Notes: generated by a model from the sequence alone, not told the origin. Counted from the first letter of the stretch, positions 1 through 6,221 are shown. The stretch is DNA of 7,732 nt from Actinomycetota bacterium (GCA_030688105.1 JAUYIV010000109.1:1-7732); one strand, 5' to 3'. Program-made: numbers and translations.

Positions 1-1403
1 GAGACCTGGCGCCGAACATCGTCGCCAACCAGCCTCGACACCTCATCGCGCGTCAACGGACCCCTCAGGAAGGACATCGCCCATCTCGTCGTGAACACCC
101 GGGGATCCGAGCCCCGGGTCGTGTGCAGGAGGAAGTGCCGCTTGTCGAGGCCGGAGATGATTCGATCCAATGTGGTGATGTCGGCGCCGCCACTCGCCGT
201 CTGCAGGGCTTCGAGGATGCGCGCCTTGTCACGCTCGGTCTGGAGGCGTCCGATGAGCCAGGTTCCGGCGTTGGACATGGCCTTGTAGTCGAGGTCGACC
301 GGGTTCTGTGTCGACAGAAGCATGCCGATCCCGAAGGCTCTGGCCTGCTTCATGAGGGTGAGAATCGGCTTCTTCGCCGGCGGCATCGCCGTCGGGGGCA
401 CGAAGCCGAAGACCTCGTCCATGTACACGATGGCGCGGAGGTCACTGGAGCCGGGTTGGGATCTCATCCAGGTGACCAGACGTCCCAGGATCATGGCCAC
501 CACGAACTGCCTCTCGTCTTCGGACAAGTGGGCGAGGTAGATGATCGAGGCCTGGGGCGTGCCCTCTTCGGACCACAGCAGTCGCTGGGGGTCGAGGGGC
601 GGACCGGCCCGCCACTCGGCGAAGGAAGGTGACGCGACGAGCGCGTTGAGCCGCATGGCCAGCGCCAGCCGATCCTTCTCGGGGAAGAAGGTGTCCATCT
701 CGAAAACGCCCAGCTTTCGCATCGGGGGACGGTGCACCCGGGCGATCAGATGCTCGATGGTGAGGTCGTCGCCGTCGCGCCATGCCTGCTCGATGATGTT
801 CGAGAGGAGGATGTGCTCCCGACCCGCCAGCGGGTCGGCATCGACGTCGACGAGGGCGAGCATCCCGGAGACCAGCCCTTCGATCTCGTCGCGCGCCGTC
901 TCGGCGTCGGCGTCCCAGTCCACCTCTGGTGACGCCAGCGACCCGAGCACGTTCAACGGCACGCCGGCCGACGAACCGGGCGTGTAGATGGTGAAGCCCG
1001 CCTTCGATCTCAGATCGGCGATATCTGTCCCATGCAGATCCCATGAGGCCAGGCCACTCTTCCAAGTCTCGGCGGTCTTGGCGGCGAGCACATCGACCGA
1101 GACGCCCTGCCGCTCCGCCTCGGCGTGGTCGACCCACGGGGCGAAGTCATCGGCGGAGAGGTCGGGGAAAGTCAGCAGGAGGTTCGTCATGTCCCCCTTG
1201 GGGTCGAGGATGAGGGCGGGGACCCCGGCGCGCAGTGCCTCTTCGAGGTAGATGATCCCCAACCCGGTCTTGTCCGACCCGGTCATGCCGACGATCACGC
1301 CGTGGGTGGTCAGGTCGTTGGCCTCGTAGGACGTCGGTTCGCCGGTCCTGTCACCGGACGCCGGGTCGATGTCTCCTCCGAGGTAAAAGCGGCTCTTGGC
1401 CAT
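1..1403 (-). CDS. HerA/DUF853-type P-loop ATPase, C-terminus cut by window edge
   Basis: Reading leftwards from ATG at 1403, the frame is open for 467 codons to the window edge, so the C-terminus is missing. Visible motifs: a Walker A region at residues 39-46 (GMTGSDKT), the conserved DPKGD at 67-71, a Walker B segment at 325-330 (IVYMDE), and a sensor-like region STQNPVDLDYKAMSNAG at 364-380 followed by GRLQTERDKAR at 385-395. This combination is typical of the HerA/VirB4-like ATPases annotated as DUF87 or DUF853 'ATP-binding protein'. Family members are hexameric DNA-translocase-like ATPases; the substrate of this branch is unknown. The Gly normally preceding the P-loop Lys is Asp44 here, which is odd. 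The start is supported by a TAGACT box six bases upstream and the absence of a Shine-Dalgarno, suggesting a leaderless mRNA. It is divergent from the small lipoprotein gene. The family call is firm, the cellular role is not. Confidence 0.88.
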   Translation of the reverse strand, partial: MAKSRFYLGGDIDPASGDRTGEPTSYEANDLTTHGVIVGMTGSDKTGLGIIYLEEALRAGVPALILDPKGDMTNLLLTFPDLSADDFAPWVDHAEAERQGVSVDVLAAKTAETWKSGLASWDLHGTDIADLRSKAGFTIYTPGSSAGVPLNVLGSLASPEVDWDADAETARDEIEGLVSGMLALVDVDADPLAGREHILLSNIIEQAWRDGDDLTIEHLIARVHRPPMRKLGVFEMDTFFPEKDRLALAMRLNALVASPSFAEWRAGPPLDPQRLLWSEEGTPQASIIYLAHLSEDERQFVVAMILGRLVTWMRSQPGSSDLRAIVYMDEVFGFVPPTAMPPAKKPILTLMKQARAFGIGMLLSTQNPVDLDYKAMSNAGTWLIGRLQTERDKARILEALQTASGGADITTLDRIISGLDKRHFLLHTTRGSDPRVFTTRWAMSFLRGPLTRDEVSRLVGDDVRRQV

Positions 1404-1409
1404 GGGCCG

Positions 1410-1415
1410 AGTCTA
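1410..1415 (-). promoter_or_regulatory. -10 box for leaderless HerA-like gene
   Basis: On the minus strand TAGACT ends six bases before the ATG at 1403. This is the spacing at which transcription would start on the A of the start codon. No Shine-Dalgarno is visible between box and start. No convincing -35 was identified. Confidence 0.5.
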
Positions 1416-1438
1416 CGGAGGAGCGGATGTCGCCCGAC

Positions 1439-1444
1439 TAGCCT
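1439..1444 (+). promoter_or_regulatory. Possible -10 box for lipoprotein gene
   Basis: TAGCCT ends eight bases before the ATG at 1453, consistent with a leaderless or near-leaderless start. A GGAGG at 1446-1450 is only two bases from the ATG, too close for an ordinary Shine-Dalgarno. The same octamer CGGAGGAG also occurs at 1416-1423, so this 49-bp divergent promoter region has an 8-bp direct repeat of unknown meaning. Confidence 0.35.
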
Positions 1445-1452
1445 CGGAGGAG

Positions 1453-1812
1453 ATGCGACGCGCCCTCCCGATCGCCTGGCTCATCGTCGTCATCGGTGCG
1501 GGCGCGTGTGGCGGAGACGCCAGCGTCACGATGCTCGACATCGACACGAAGACCGGATATGCCGTGATCGTCGAGCGGCTCGCCGACCGAGTCGCCATCG
1601 GCTTCAACACGAACCGCGATGCGGCCGCCGGCGAAGAATACGAGGTGACGCAGGCCATCTGGCGCGTCGACGACGGTCCCTGGAGGGAGCCTCCGGCGAC
1701 CTGCGTGGCCAAGGGCCAGCGCGTCGAGCTCGGCATCATGATGGTAGAGAACGAGGCCAGGCCCGGCCTGCTGATGGAGCGCGTCGTCTGGGTGGTCTGC
1801 CTCGGTCCGTAA
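1453..1812 (+). CDS. Small predicted lipoprotein, 119 aa, function unknown
   Basis: Starting at ATG 1453 the protein begins with two Arg, a hydrophobic stretch (about residues 4-15) and a lipobox-like AGAC ending at Cys19, so it is predicted to be exported and lipid-anchored at the membrane surface. The frame extends upstream to a TTG at 1396, but that would bury the signal peptide behind 19 residues and overlap the divergent gene's start; 1453 is preferred. The mature part is about 100 residues, rich in beta-type segments such as GYAVIVERLADRVAIGF, with two further cysteines (Cys84, Cys116) that could form a disulfide outside the membrane. I recognise no domain. It is divergent from the HerA-like ATPase and convergent with the LOG-like gene; neither context explains it. 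That it is a real gene is likely; its function is not inferable. Confidence 0.72.
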   Translation: MRRALPIAWLIVVIGAGACGGDASVTMLDIDTKTGYAVIVERLADRVAIGFNTNRDAAAGEEYEVTQAIWRVDDGPWREPPATCVAKGQRVELGIMMVENEARPGLLMERVVWVVCLGP

Positions 1813-1830
1813 GACCCCACGGCACTTGAA

Positions 1831-1956
1831 GGCCATCGGCCCTCGGCCCTCAGCCGTCGGCCGGACTCGCTCCTCGGCCATCTCGCGTTCAGCCTTCCGC
1901 CTTCCGTCGGGCAACGGGTAACGGGCAACCGGTGCCGGGCAACGGATAACGGATGA
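1831..1956 (-). repeat. Degenerate heptamer-repeat array, left copy
   Basis: This 126-bp non-coding block has 7-bp periodicity. From 1908 to 1956 there are seven tandem units whose minus-strand consensus is TTGCCCG, with variants such as TTACCCG, TTATCCG and GCACCGG. From 1831 to 1904 there is a second, more degenerate family: GGCCATC, GGCCCTC twice, AGCCGTC, later AGCCTTC and CGCCTTC. It fills the gap between the convergent 3' ends of the lipoprotein and LOG-like genes. On the minus strand the TTGCCCG block is followed by an AAGGCGGAAGGC motif that is closely shared with the right copy, so the two are members of one repeat family in inverted orientation. Confidence 0.8.
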
Positions 1957-1959
1957 TGG

Positions 1960-2505
1960 CTACTCCGGCGGCACCCGCCGTTTGATCTCGGCGACCGCGG
2001 CCTCCACGTGCTCGACGGTCGTGATCAGGTCGGTGTCGGCTCCGATGGTGTCGGCGAGCATCTCGACGACGCGGGCCCAGTGGTCGCCGACGACGACCAC
2101 CGGCTTGGGCAGCGAACCGCTGAAGCGGGCGACGTAGGCGAGGTTCCAGGCGATCGCCAGCTCGGCCAGCGTGCCCAGGCTGCCCGGCAGGGCAATGCTT
2201 CCCGAGGAGACGTCGGTCAGTTCGTGGATGCGCTCCATCAGGTGGGCCGCCTGAGACTCCTCGCTGACGAATGGGTTGGCGCTCTCGCGGTGGGGGAATA
2301 CTCCGGGCGCGGTGACGCCGAGCACCCTCCCGCCCATCTCGTGGGCCCCGAGGGACACCGCCTCCATGACCCCGCCATAGCCACCGGTGACGACTGCGTA
2401 ACCCGACTCCGCGAGCAGCCGCCCACAGGCGACTCCCTGCTCGTACACCTCGTCACCCGGCTCGGCCACCGAAGCTCCGAACACGGCGATGACCGTACGC
2501 GTCAT
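1960..2505 (-). CDS. LOG-like Rossmann nucleotide-binding protein (TIGR00725/SLOG family)
   Basis: This 181-aa protein has the layout of the small LOG/DprA-related Rossmann family (TIGR00725, LDcluster4/SLOG). It has an N-terminal strand with VFGAS (8-12), the nucleotide-binding glycine loop TGGYGGVMEA (40-49), and the signature PGSLGTLAE (107-115) in place of the classical PGGxGTxxE. Related LOG enzymes hydrolyse nucleoside 5'-monophosphates carrying N6-modified adenine to release the base. Here the Arg of the LOG MxxRK motif has a counterpart (Arg92) but the Lys is replaced by Ile93 and one signature Gly by Ser109, so cytokinin-activating activity should not be assumed. Older names such as 'lysine decarboxylase' are misannotations. 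A TACTCT box lies seven bases before the ATG. It is divergent from tnaA and sits alone between mirrored heptamer arrays. The family call is good; the substrate is unknown. Confidence 0.87.
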   Translation of the reverse strand: MTRTVIAVFGASVAEPGDEVYEQGVACGRLLAESGYAVVTGGYGGVMEAVSLGAHEMGGRVLGVTAPGVFPHRESANPFVSEESQAAHLMERIHELTDVSSGSIALPGSLGTLAELAIAWNLAYVARFSGSLPKPVVVVGDHWARVVEMLADTIGADTDLITTVEHVEAAVAEIKRRVPPE

Positions 2506-2512
2506 TGCGCGG

Positions 2513-2518
2513 AGAGTA
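2513..2518 (-). promoter_or_regulatory. -10 box for leaderless LOG-like gene
   Basis: Minus-strand TACTCT ends seven bases before the ATG at 2505. No Shine-Dalgarno is seen in those seven bases, so transcription starting at or next to the ATG is likely. The -35 area is weak. Confidence 0.45.
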
Positions 2519-2546
2519 GTGAGGCGATCGGTTGGACCCGGCGCAG

Positions 2547-2623
2547 TTGCCCGTTGCCCGTTGCCCGTTGCCCGTCACCCATTACCCGTTGCCCGGCGGA
2601 GGGCGGAAGGCGGATGGCGACGG
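2547..2623 (+). repeat. Heptamer-repeat array, right copy
   Basis: There are eleven consecutive 7-bp units without a phase break. Four perfect TTGCCCG units start at 2547, then come TCACCCA, TTACCCG and TTGCCCG (ending 2595), then a second family GCGGAGG, GCGGAAG, GCGGATG and GCGACGG (2596-2623). The array lies between the divergent starts of the LOG-like gene and tnaA. It is inverted relative to the copy at 1831-1956; both TTGCCCG blocks are seven units long and both end in TTACCCG then TTGCCCG. Open frames through it give proline-rich repeat peptides and are not genes. Confidence 0.88.
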
Positions 2624-2673
2624 GCCCCCATGTCCGGGGTTACCGTTCCCGTCACGCGTTCCCCGAGGAGCCC

Positions 2674-4050
2674 ATGCCCTATCGCACGATCATCGAGCCC
2701 TTCCGGATTCACAGCGTGCAGGAGATCGCCTTCCCCAGCGAGCCCGAGCGGGTGGCTGCCCTCGAGCGGGTCGGCTACAACTTGTTCGGGCTCCATGCCG
2801 ACGAGGTGATCATCGACCTGCTCACTGACTCGGGCACCGGATCGATGTCGGCCGACCAATGGGCGGCGATGATGGTCGGCGACGAGTCGTACGCGGGAAG
2901 CCGCTCGTTCTATCGCTTCGCAGATGCGGTCACCGGGCTGACCGGCCTGCCCGAGGTGATCCCGGTGCACCAGGGAAGAGCCGCGGAGTGGATCCTCTTC
3001 TCGGTGGTGGCCGGACCCGGCTCGGTCGTCCCGAACAACACCCACTTCGACACCACCCGCGCCAACGTGGAGTACCAGGGGGCGGAGGCACGGGACCTCG
3101 TGATCGCCGAGGGCCGCGACCCGGCCTTCGACCATCCGTTCAAGGGGAACATGGACCTCGATGCGCTCGAACGCACCATCGCCGAGGTGGGGGCACACAA
3201 CATCCCGGTGGTGATGGTCACCGTGACCAACAACTCTGGCGGGGGCCAGCCCGTGTCGCTCGAGAATCTCAGAGGAATCAGGGACATCTGCGACCGCCAC
3301 GCGATCCCCTTCTTCATGGATGCGGCCCGGTTCGCTGAGAACTCGTGGTTCATCAAGCTGCGGGAACCTGGCCAGTCCGAGCGCACCCCGCGCCAGATCG
3401 CCGAGGAGATGTTCTCGCTCGTCGACGGTGTCACTTTCAGCGCCAAGAAAGACGGCATCGCCAACATCGGCGGGTTCCTGGCGATGCGCGACCCGGAGGT
3501 CGCCGCCAAATGCCGCAACCTGCTGATCCTCACCGAGGGGTTTCCGACATATGGAGGCCTTGCCGGCCGCGACCTCGAAGCGATTGCCGTCGGGCTCGCC
3601 GAGGTTCTCGACGAGGGATACCTGCGCTATCGGATCAGGAGCACCGAGTACCTGGGGGAGAAATGTCGCGATGGAGGGGTGCCCATCGTCTGGCCCCCGG
3701 GAGGACATGCCATCTACATCGACGCCAAGGCACTGCTGCCGCATGTCCCCGCGTCGCAATACCCGGCCCAGTCGCTCGCCATCGAGCTGTACCGGGACGG
3801 CGGGGTGAGGGGCGTCGAGATCGGGTCGGTGATGTTCGGCGTGCCCCACGACGACGGCACCGAGACCCCTGCGGCAATGGAGCTGGTTCGCCTGGCGGTG
3901 CCGCGGCGCACCTACACCCAGAGCCACATCGACTACGTGGCGGAGGTGGTGCTATCGGTGGCCGAGCGCGCCCCCTCCCTGGGCGGGTACCGGATGACCG
4001 AGCAGGCCCCCTGGCTGCGGCATTTCACGGCGAGGTTTGCGCCGGTCTGA
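2674..4050 (+). CDS. tnaA: Tryptophanase (L-tryptophan indole-lyase)
   Basis: This 458-aa, fold-type I PLP enzyme splits L-tryptophan into indole, pyruvate and ammonia in the cytoplasm. Family landmarks: LLTDSGTG (49-56), GDESYAGS (69-76), VHQGR (98-102), Asp216 and Arg219 in MDAARFAEN, the PLP-binding Lys259 in SAKKD, and the C-terminal LRHFTARF. Tryptophanase and tyrosine phenol-lyase (TPL) are told apart by a few active-site positions. Asp126 in FDTT replaces the TPL Thr124, Ile383 in VEIGS replaces the TPL Arg381, and His450 matches the tryptophanase RHFTA; all favour tryptophan. Length and a short loop before residue 121 are nearer TPL. ATG 2674 is chosen because GAGGAG ends three bases upstream and homology begins at once (EPFRI); the frame is open far upstream only by chance. 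A weak TACCGT box lies at 2641. No tnaB permease and no Trp-containing tnaC-type leader are seen. It is convergent with the ATP-grasp gene. Confidence 0.95.
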   Translation: MPYRTIIEPFRIHSVQEIAFPSEPERVAALERVGYNLFGLHADEVIIDLLTDSGTGSMSADQWAAMMVGDESYAGSRSFYRFADAVTGLTGLPEVIPVHQGRAAEWILFSVVAGPGSVVPNNTHFDTTRANVEYQGAEARDLVIAEGRDPAFDHPFKGNMDLDALERTIAEVGAHNIPVVMVTVTNNSGGGQPVSLENLRGIRDICDRHAIPFFMDAARFAENSWFIKLREPGQSERTPRQIAEEMFSLVDGVTFSAKKDGIANIGGFLAMRDPEVAAKCRNLLILTEGFPTYGGLAGRDLEAIAVGLAEVLDEGYLRYRIRSTEYLGEKCRDGGVPIVWPPGGHAIYIDAKALLPHVPASQYPAQSLAIELYRDGGVRGVEIGSVMFGVPHDDGTETPAAMELVRLAVPRRTYTQSHIDYVAEVVLSVAERAPSLGGYRMTEQAPWLRHFTARFAPV

Positions 4051-4068
4051 GGCTTCGCCTCAGACCGG
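4042..4068. terminator. Bidirectional stem-loop terminator between convergent genes
   Basis: A perfect 12-bp inverted repeat (left arm CCGGTCTGAGGC) has a three-base TTC loop. The tnaA stop codon (4048-4050) lies inside the left arm. There is no U-tract on either side, so it is not a textbook Rho-independent terminator. Its position between two converging genes, 11 bp before the end of the ATP-grasp frame, makes a two-way terminator or mRNA 3'-end stabiliser likely. It is followed by AGTTCAC repeated twice in tandem (4069-4082), which runs into the ATP-grasp stop codon. Confidence 0.7.
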
Positions 4069-4078
4069 AGTTCACAGT

Positions 4079-5452
4079 TCACAGTGTCCCCGGTATCAGC
4101 TCCCCGATCCCGGTGTCCCAGAACTCGTCGGTGGCTCGGAAGGCCGCGCGCACGATCGGGGCTGCCTGGGTGCCGGGGACGACGTGCTCGGCGTCGAGGG
4201 TGAATCGGACCATGCCGCCCATCGCCGCCGGCCCGCGCATCAGGCCGGCGTTCCCTCCCTCGCCCTCGATGACCTTCACCATCGCGCCGTCCCACTCGGC
4301 GCGGCGCTCCTCGGTCTCGTCGATGGGGGTCGGGATGACCATGAAACCTCCGACCTGACGCTTGGCATCCGCGCCTTCCACGGATATGGACTCGATCTCC
4401 GCGGCATCGAGGCCGTCGGTCTCACCGGCGGCGAGCAGACGGCTGATCCCGAGAAGGGGCATGTCGGCGGCTCGTGCCACCACCCCGAGGCCTGCGCCGA
4501 ACCGGGGGTTCAACTCGGTGGGAAGCCATCCGTCGGGAGTCGCCACCCCATCCATGGTGAATGCACCCTTGAAGTCGACCATCTCCCGGAGGTGCCAGCC
4601 GACTCGTCGCGCGGCGGCACGCATCTCCTCCCGCACCACAGCGGGGGGATCCCACGACGTCGATACCGACGCGTACTTGAAGCGATCGGAGCCGGGTGCT
4701 CTGAACACGACCATCTCGATCGGCCGGAAGGCCGCCACCCGATCCGGGAACACCATCCCATGGATCGAGCAGGGAACGCCTTCGAGAAAGGGCATGACCC
4801 TCACGATTTCGCAGTGCTCGCGGAAGAACTCGATGGTGGCCTGCGCCGCGCGAGGGTTCTCGACATACCGGGTGTACTCCGCCCCGCCATGCCAGCCCTC
4901 GCGGTTGTCCCCCGCCCAGACGCCGCCCGAGGCGCCGGCGATGCGACTCGACGCCGCGATGAGCTCATCCGACCGCGCGGCGACGACCTCCGATGGCGCA
5001 TGGTCGACTTCGGCCGCGCTCCAGATCTCGTGGACCGTCGTCTTGTCTTCGAGCGCGATCCAAGCCTCCGGTCTCCCTCCCCACGAGGGACGGCCTCCGA
5101 TCTCGAAGTCGGTGTCGAGGAAGGAGGCGAGCACCCTTGCCTGGCGATCAGGGTCCCAGGCGTCGATGCGGTCCATCGCCCACGCCGGCAGGTCGCGGAG
5201 GGCGGCGTGATAGGCGCGGATCCCGTGCATCATCGACTTGCCCGTCGTGCCGAGGATCACAATCTCGCAGTCGTCGTCTGTGGGCAGCTCGCCGGTCCCC
5301 TTGCTCCCACAGAGGAGCAGCGGCCGAGGGGCACCCTTCTCGCGCATCGCCTTGACGCCGGAAGTGAATGCGGCGGCAACATCGGCACAGAGGATCCAAC
5401 GATGCCGCCCCATGGCCCGATCGACGAGATCGCGGTAGTCCTGGGCGCTCAT
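4079..5452 (-). CDS. ATP-grasp superfamily protein, substrate unknown
   Basis: This 457-aa predicted cytoplasmic enzyme has the ATP-grasp layout. The N-terminal pre-ATP-grasp-like region has alternating hydrophobic strands (PLLLCGS, CEIVILGTTG). A glycine-rich segment follows at 173-190. The strand PFLEGVPCSIHGMV (221-234) carries the usual acidic residue Glu224. VDFKGAFTMD (292-301) holds Asp293, and PTELNPRFGAGLG (311-323) holds Glu313 and Asn315, the metal/ATP ligands, with Arg317. ATP-grasp enzymes join a carboxylate, activated as acyl phosphate, to an amine or thiol, but the C-terminal region (about 350-457) resembles no named ligase that I recognise. ATG 5452 is preceded seven bases upstream by TACCTT, consistent with a leaderless start. 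The small lipoprotein gene lies 63 bp upstream on the same strand; tnaA converges from the other side. No peptide precursor or partner ligase is adjacent. The superfamily call is solid, the reaction is unknown. Confidence 0.82.
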   Translation of the reverse strand: MSAQDYRDLVDRAMGRHRWILCADVAAAFTSGVKAMREKGAPRPLLLCGSKGTGELPTDDDCEIVILGTTGKSMMHGIRAYHAALRDLPAWAMDRIDAWDPDRQARVLASFLDTDFEIGGRPSWGGRPEAWIALEDKTTVHEIWSAAEVDHAPSEVVAARSDELIAASSRIAGASGGVWAGDNREGWHGGAEYTRYVENPRAAQATIEFFREHCEIVRVMPFLEGVPCSIHGMVFPDRVAAFRPIEMVVFRAPGSDRFKYASVSTSWDPPAVVREEMRAAARRVGWHLREMVDFKGAFTMDGVATPDGWLPTELNPRFGAGLGVVARAADMPLLGISRLLAAGETDGLDAAEIESISVEGADAKRQVGGFMVIPTPIDETEERRAEWDGAMVKVIEGEGGNAGLMRGPAAMGGMVRFTLDAEHVVPGTQAAPIVRAAFRATDEFWDTGIGELIPGTL

Positions 5453-5459
5453 GGGCGCG

Positions 5460-5465
5460 AAGGTA
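5460..5465 (-). promoter_or_regulatory. -10 box for leaderless ATP-grasp gene
   Basis: Minus-strand TACCTT ends seven bases before the ATG at 5452, with no Shine-Dalgarno between. It gives the ATP-grasp gene its own start site despite the same-strand lipoprotein gene just upstream. Confidence 0.42.
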
Positions 5466-5515
5466 GTCGGGAGTCGATGTCGGCAGTCGTCGATGGTCGA
5501 TCAGTGAATGGCCGG

Positions 5516-5887
5516 TCAGCCGCAGCGTTCGATCTCGGTGGCGAACCACTTGTCGTCCGAGCGATGATGGACGATCACCCTGCCGACACGGTGTTCGTCT
5601 TCATCGATGTAGACGTACACGGCCCTCACGGGCGACTCCGACCCGAGCTGGGGAGTGCCCGGTGGCACCAGTGCCTCTGCGAGGCGGCTGCGGGCGTCGT
5701 CGGGAGTCGGGGCAGCATTGCCCGGTGCTGGATCGATGACCGTGTAGCGCACGGTGTCCGACGGGCAGTCGAGCACGCCTCCGCTGTTCGTCCGGACTTC
5801 AGAAATCGCCCCTCCGCACGCGCTCAAGGCGATCGACAACATCCCCAGGGTCGCCGATAAGTGCCGCTTGAGGCGGTTGAGTTCCAC
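5516..5887 (-). CDS. Small predicted lipoprotein, 123 aa, function unknown
   Basis: The GTG at 5887 starts a protein with a basic n-region (NRLKRH), a hydrophobic stretch (about residues 12-21) and a clean lipobox LSAC with Cys24, so it is predicted to be exported and lipid-anchored. A GGAAG Shine-Dalgarno on the minus strand (5895-5899), seven bases from the GTG, decides the start. The frame stays open far upstream through a repeated region, but that extension is compositional chance. The mature part has a Pro/Ala-rich linker (about 52-63), then a strand-rich end with VRAVYVYIDEDEHRVGRVIV (88-107). Two more cysteines (Cys41 and Cys122, next to the C-terminus) could pair. No domain is recognised. 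It has the same general plan as the lipoprotein at 1453-1812 but no clear sequence match. It lies upstream of the ATP-grasp gene with a 63-bp gap. Confidence 0.75.
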   Translation of the reverse strand: MELNRLKRHLSATLGMLSIALSACGGAISEVRTNSGGVLDCPSDTVRYTVIDPAPGNAAPTPDDARSRLAEALVPPGTPQLGSESPVRAVYVYIDEDEHRVGRVIVHHRSDDKWFATEIERCG

Positions 5888-5908
5888 GCGTCGGCTTCCA
5901 TTGCTCTG

Positions 5909-5962
5909 GTCGATGAGGATGCCGGCGGGACGCGGTACCCACCACTCACAGGAGGGGGCGCT
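5909..5962. repeat. 54-bp direct repeat, copy 1
   Basis: It is identical over 54 bases to 6018-6071, with a 109-bp period. It begins GTCGATGAGGATGCC and ends GGAGGGGGCGCT. Downstream of both copies lies a further shared CGGGTTGGGAC, so the original duplicated unit was probably longer. Its left end is about 20 bp upstream of the lipoprotein start codon. Confidence 0.92.
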
Positions 5963-6017
5963 CGTCTGTGGGGACTGCCGGGTTGGGACGTCCATGAGGA
6001 TGTGCTCGACCGCGCTC

Positions 6018-6071
6018 GTCGATGAGGATGCCGGCGGGACGCGGTACCCACCACTCACAGGAGGGGGCGCT
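6018..6071. repeat. 54-bp direct repeat, copy 2
   Basis: Exact second copy of 5909-5962, separated from it by 55 bp. That spacer contains a third, partial near-match to the repeat start (CGTCCATGAGGATG at about 5989-6002), pointing to repeated local duplication. Two copies with one spacer do not make a CRISPR array. Confidence 0.92.
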
Positions 6072-6221
6072 GTGTGCGGGTTGGGACCGCGCTCCCGCCG
6101 ACAATCCTCTCGTGCGCAGGGTGTGGCACGCAGAGTTGATGGGCCAGGGGCGAACGACTCTGAAAGCCAGGCGTTCACCTGAGGCGGACGGCCGAGTTTC
6201 GCGCTTCGCCATCGCCCCCCT

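Noticed and set aside
442..1137. 231-codon minus-strand frame within the HerA-like gene
   Set aside because: It is the same strand in another frame and is Arg/Gly-rich with no motif. The overlapping 467-codon frame carries the Walker and DPKGD motifs.
2008..2673. 222-codon N-terminal extension of tnaA
   Set aside because: It runs antisense through the LOG-like gene and across the heptamer repeats. Tryptophanase homology begins right after ATG 2674, which has a Shine-Dalgarno.
2532..2673. tnaC-like leader peptide upstream of tnaA
   Set aside because: Open frames here are proline-rich translations of the heptamer array and run into tnaA out of frame. No short peptide with a Trp and stop arranged as in tnaC was found.
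2575..3927. 450-codon open frame on the minus strand opposite tnaA
   Set aside because: It is antisense to a strongly conserved tryptophanase, has no recognisable motif, and ends inside the heptamer array. It is a by-product of high GC.
2674..4050. Tyrosine phenol-lyase as the identity of this enzyme
   Set aside because: The TPL-specific Thr124 and Arg381 are replaced by Asp126 and Ile383, the tryptophanase state.
5453..5515. Possible further heptamer-type repeat (AGTCGGG, AGTCGAT and similar) between the lipoprotein and ATP-grasp genes
   Set aside because: The units are too few and the 7-bp phase breaks after two units, so it cannot be told from chance.
4037..5860. 607-codon plus-strand frame opposite the ATP-grasp and lipoprotein genes
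   Set aside because: It is antisense to a protein with clear ATP-grasp motifs and to a lipoprotein with a signal peptide, and has no motif of its own.
5909..6071. CRISPR array
   Set aside because: There are only two repeat copies of 54 bp, one spacer, a third partial match within the spacer, and no cas gene.
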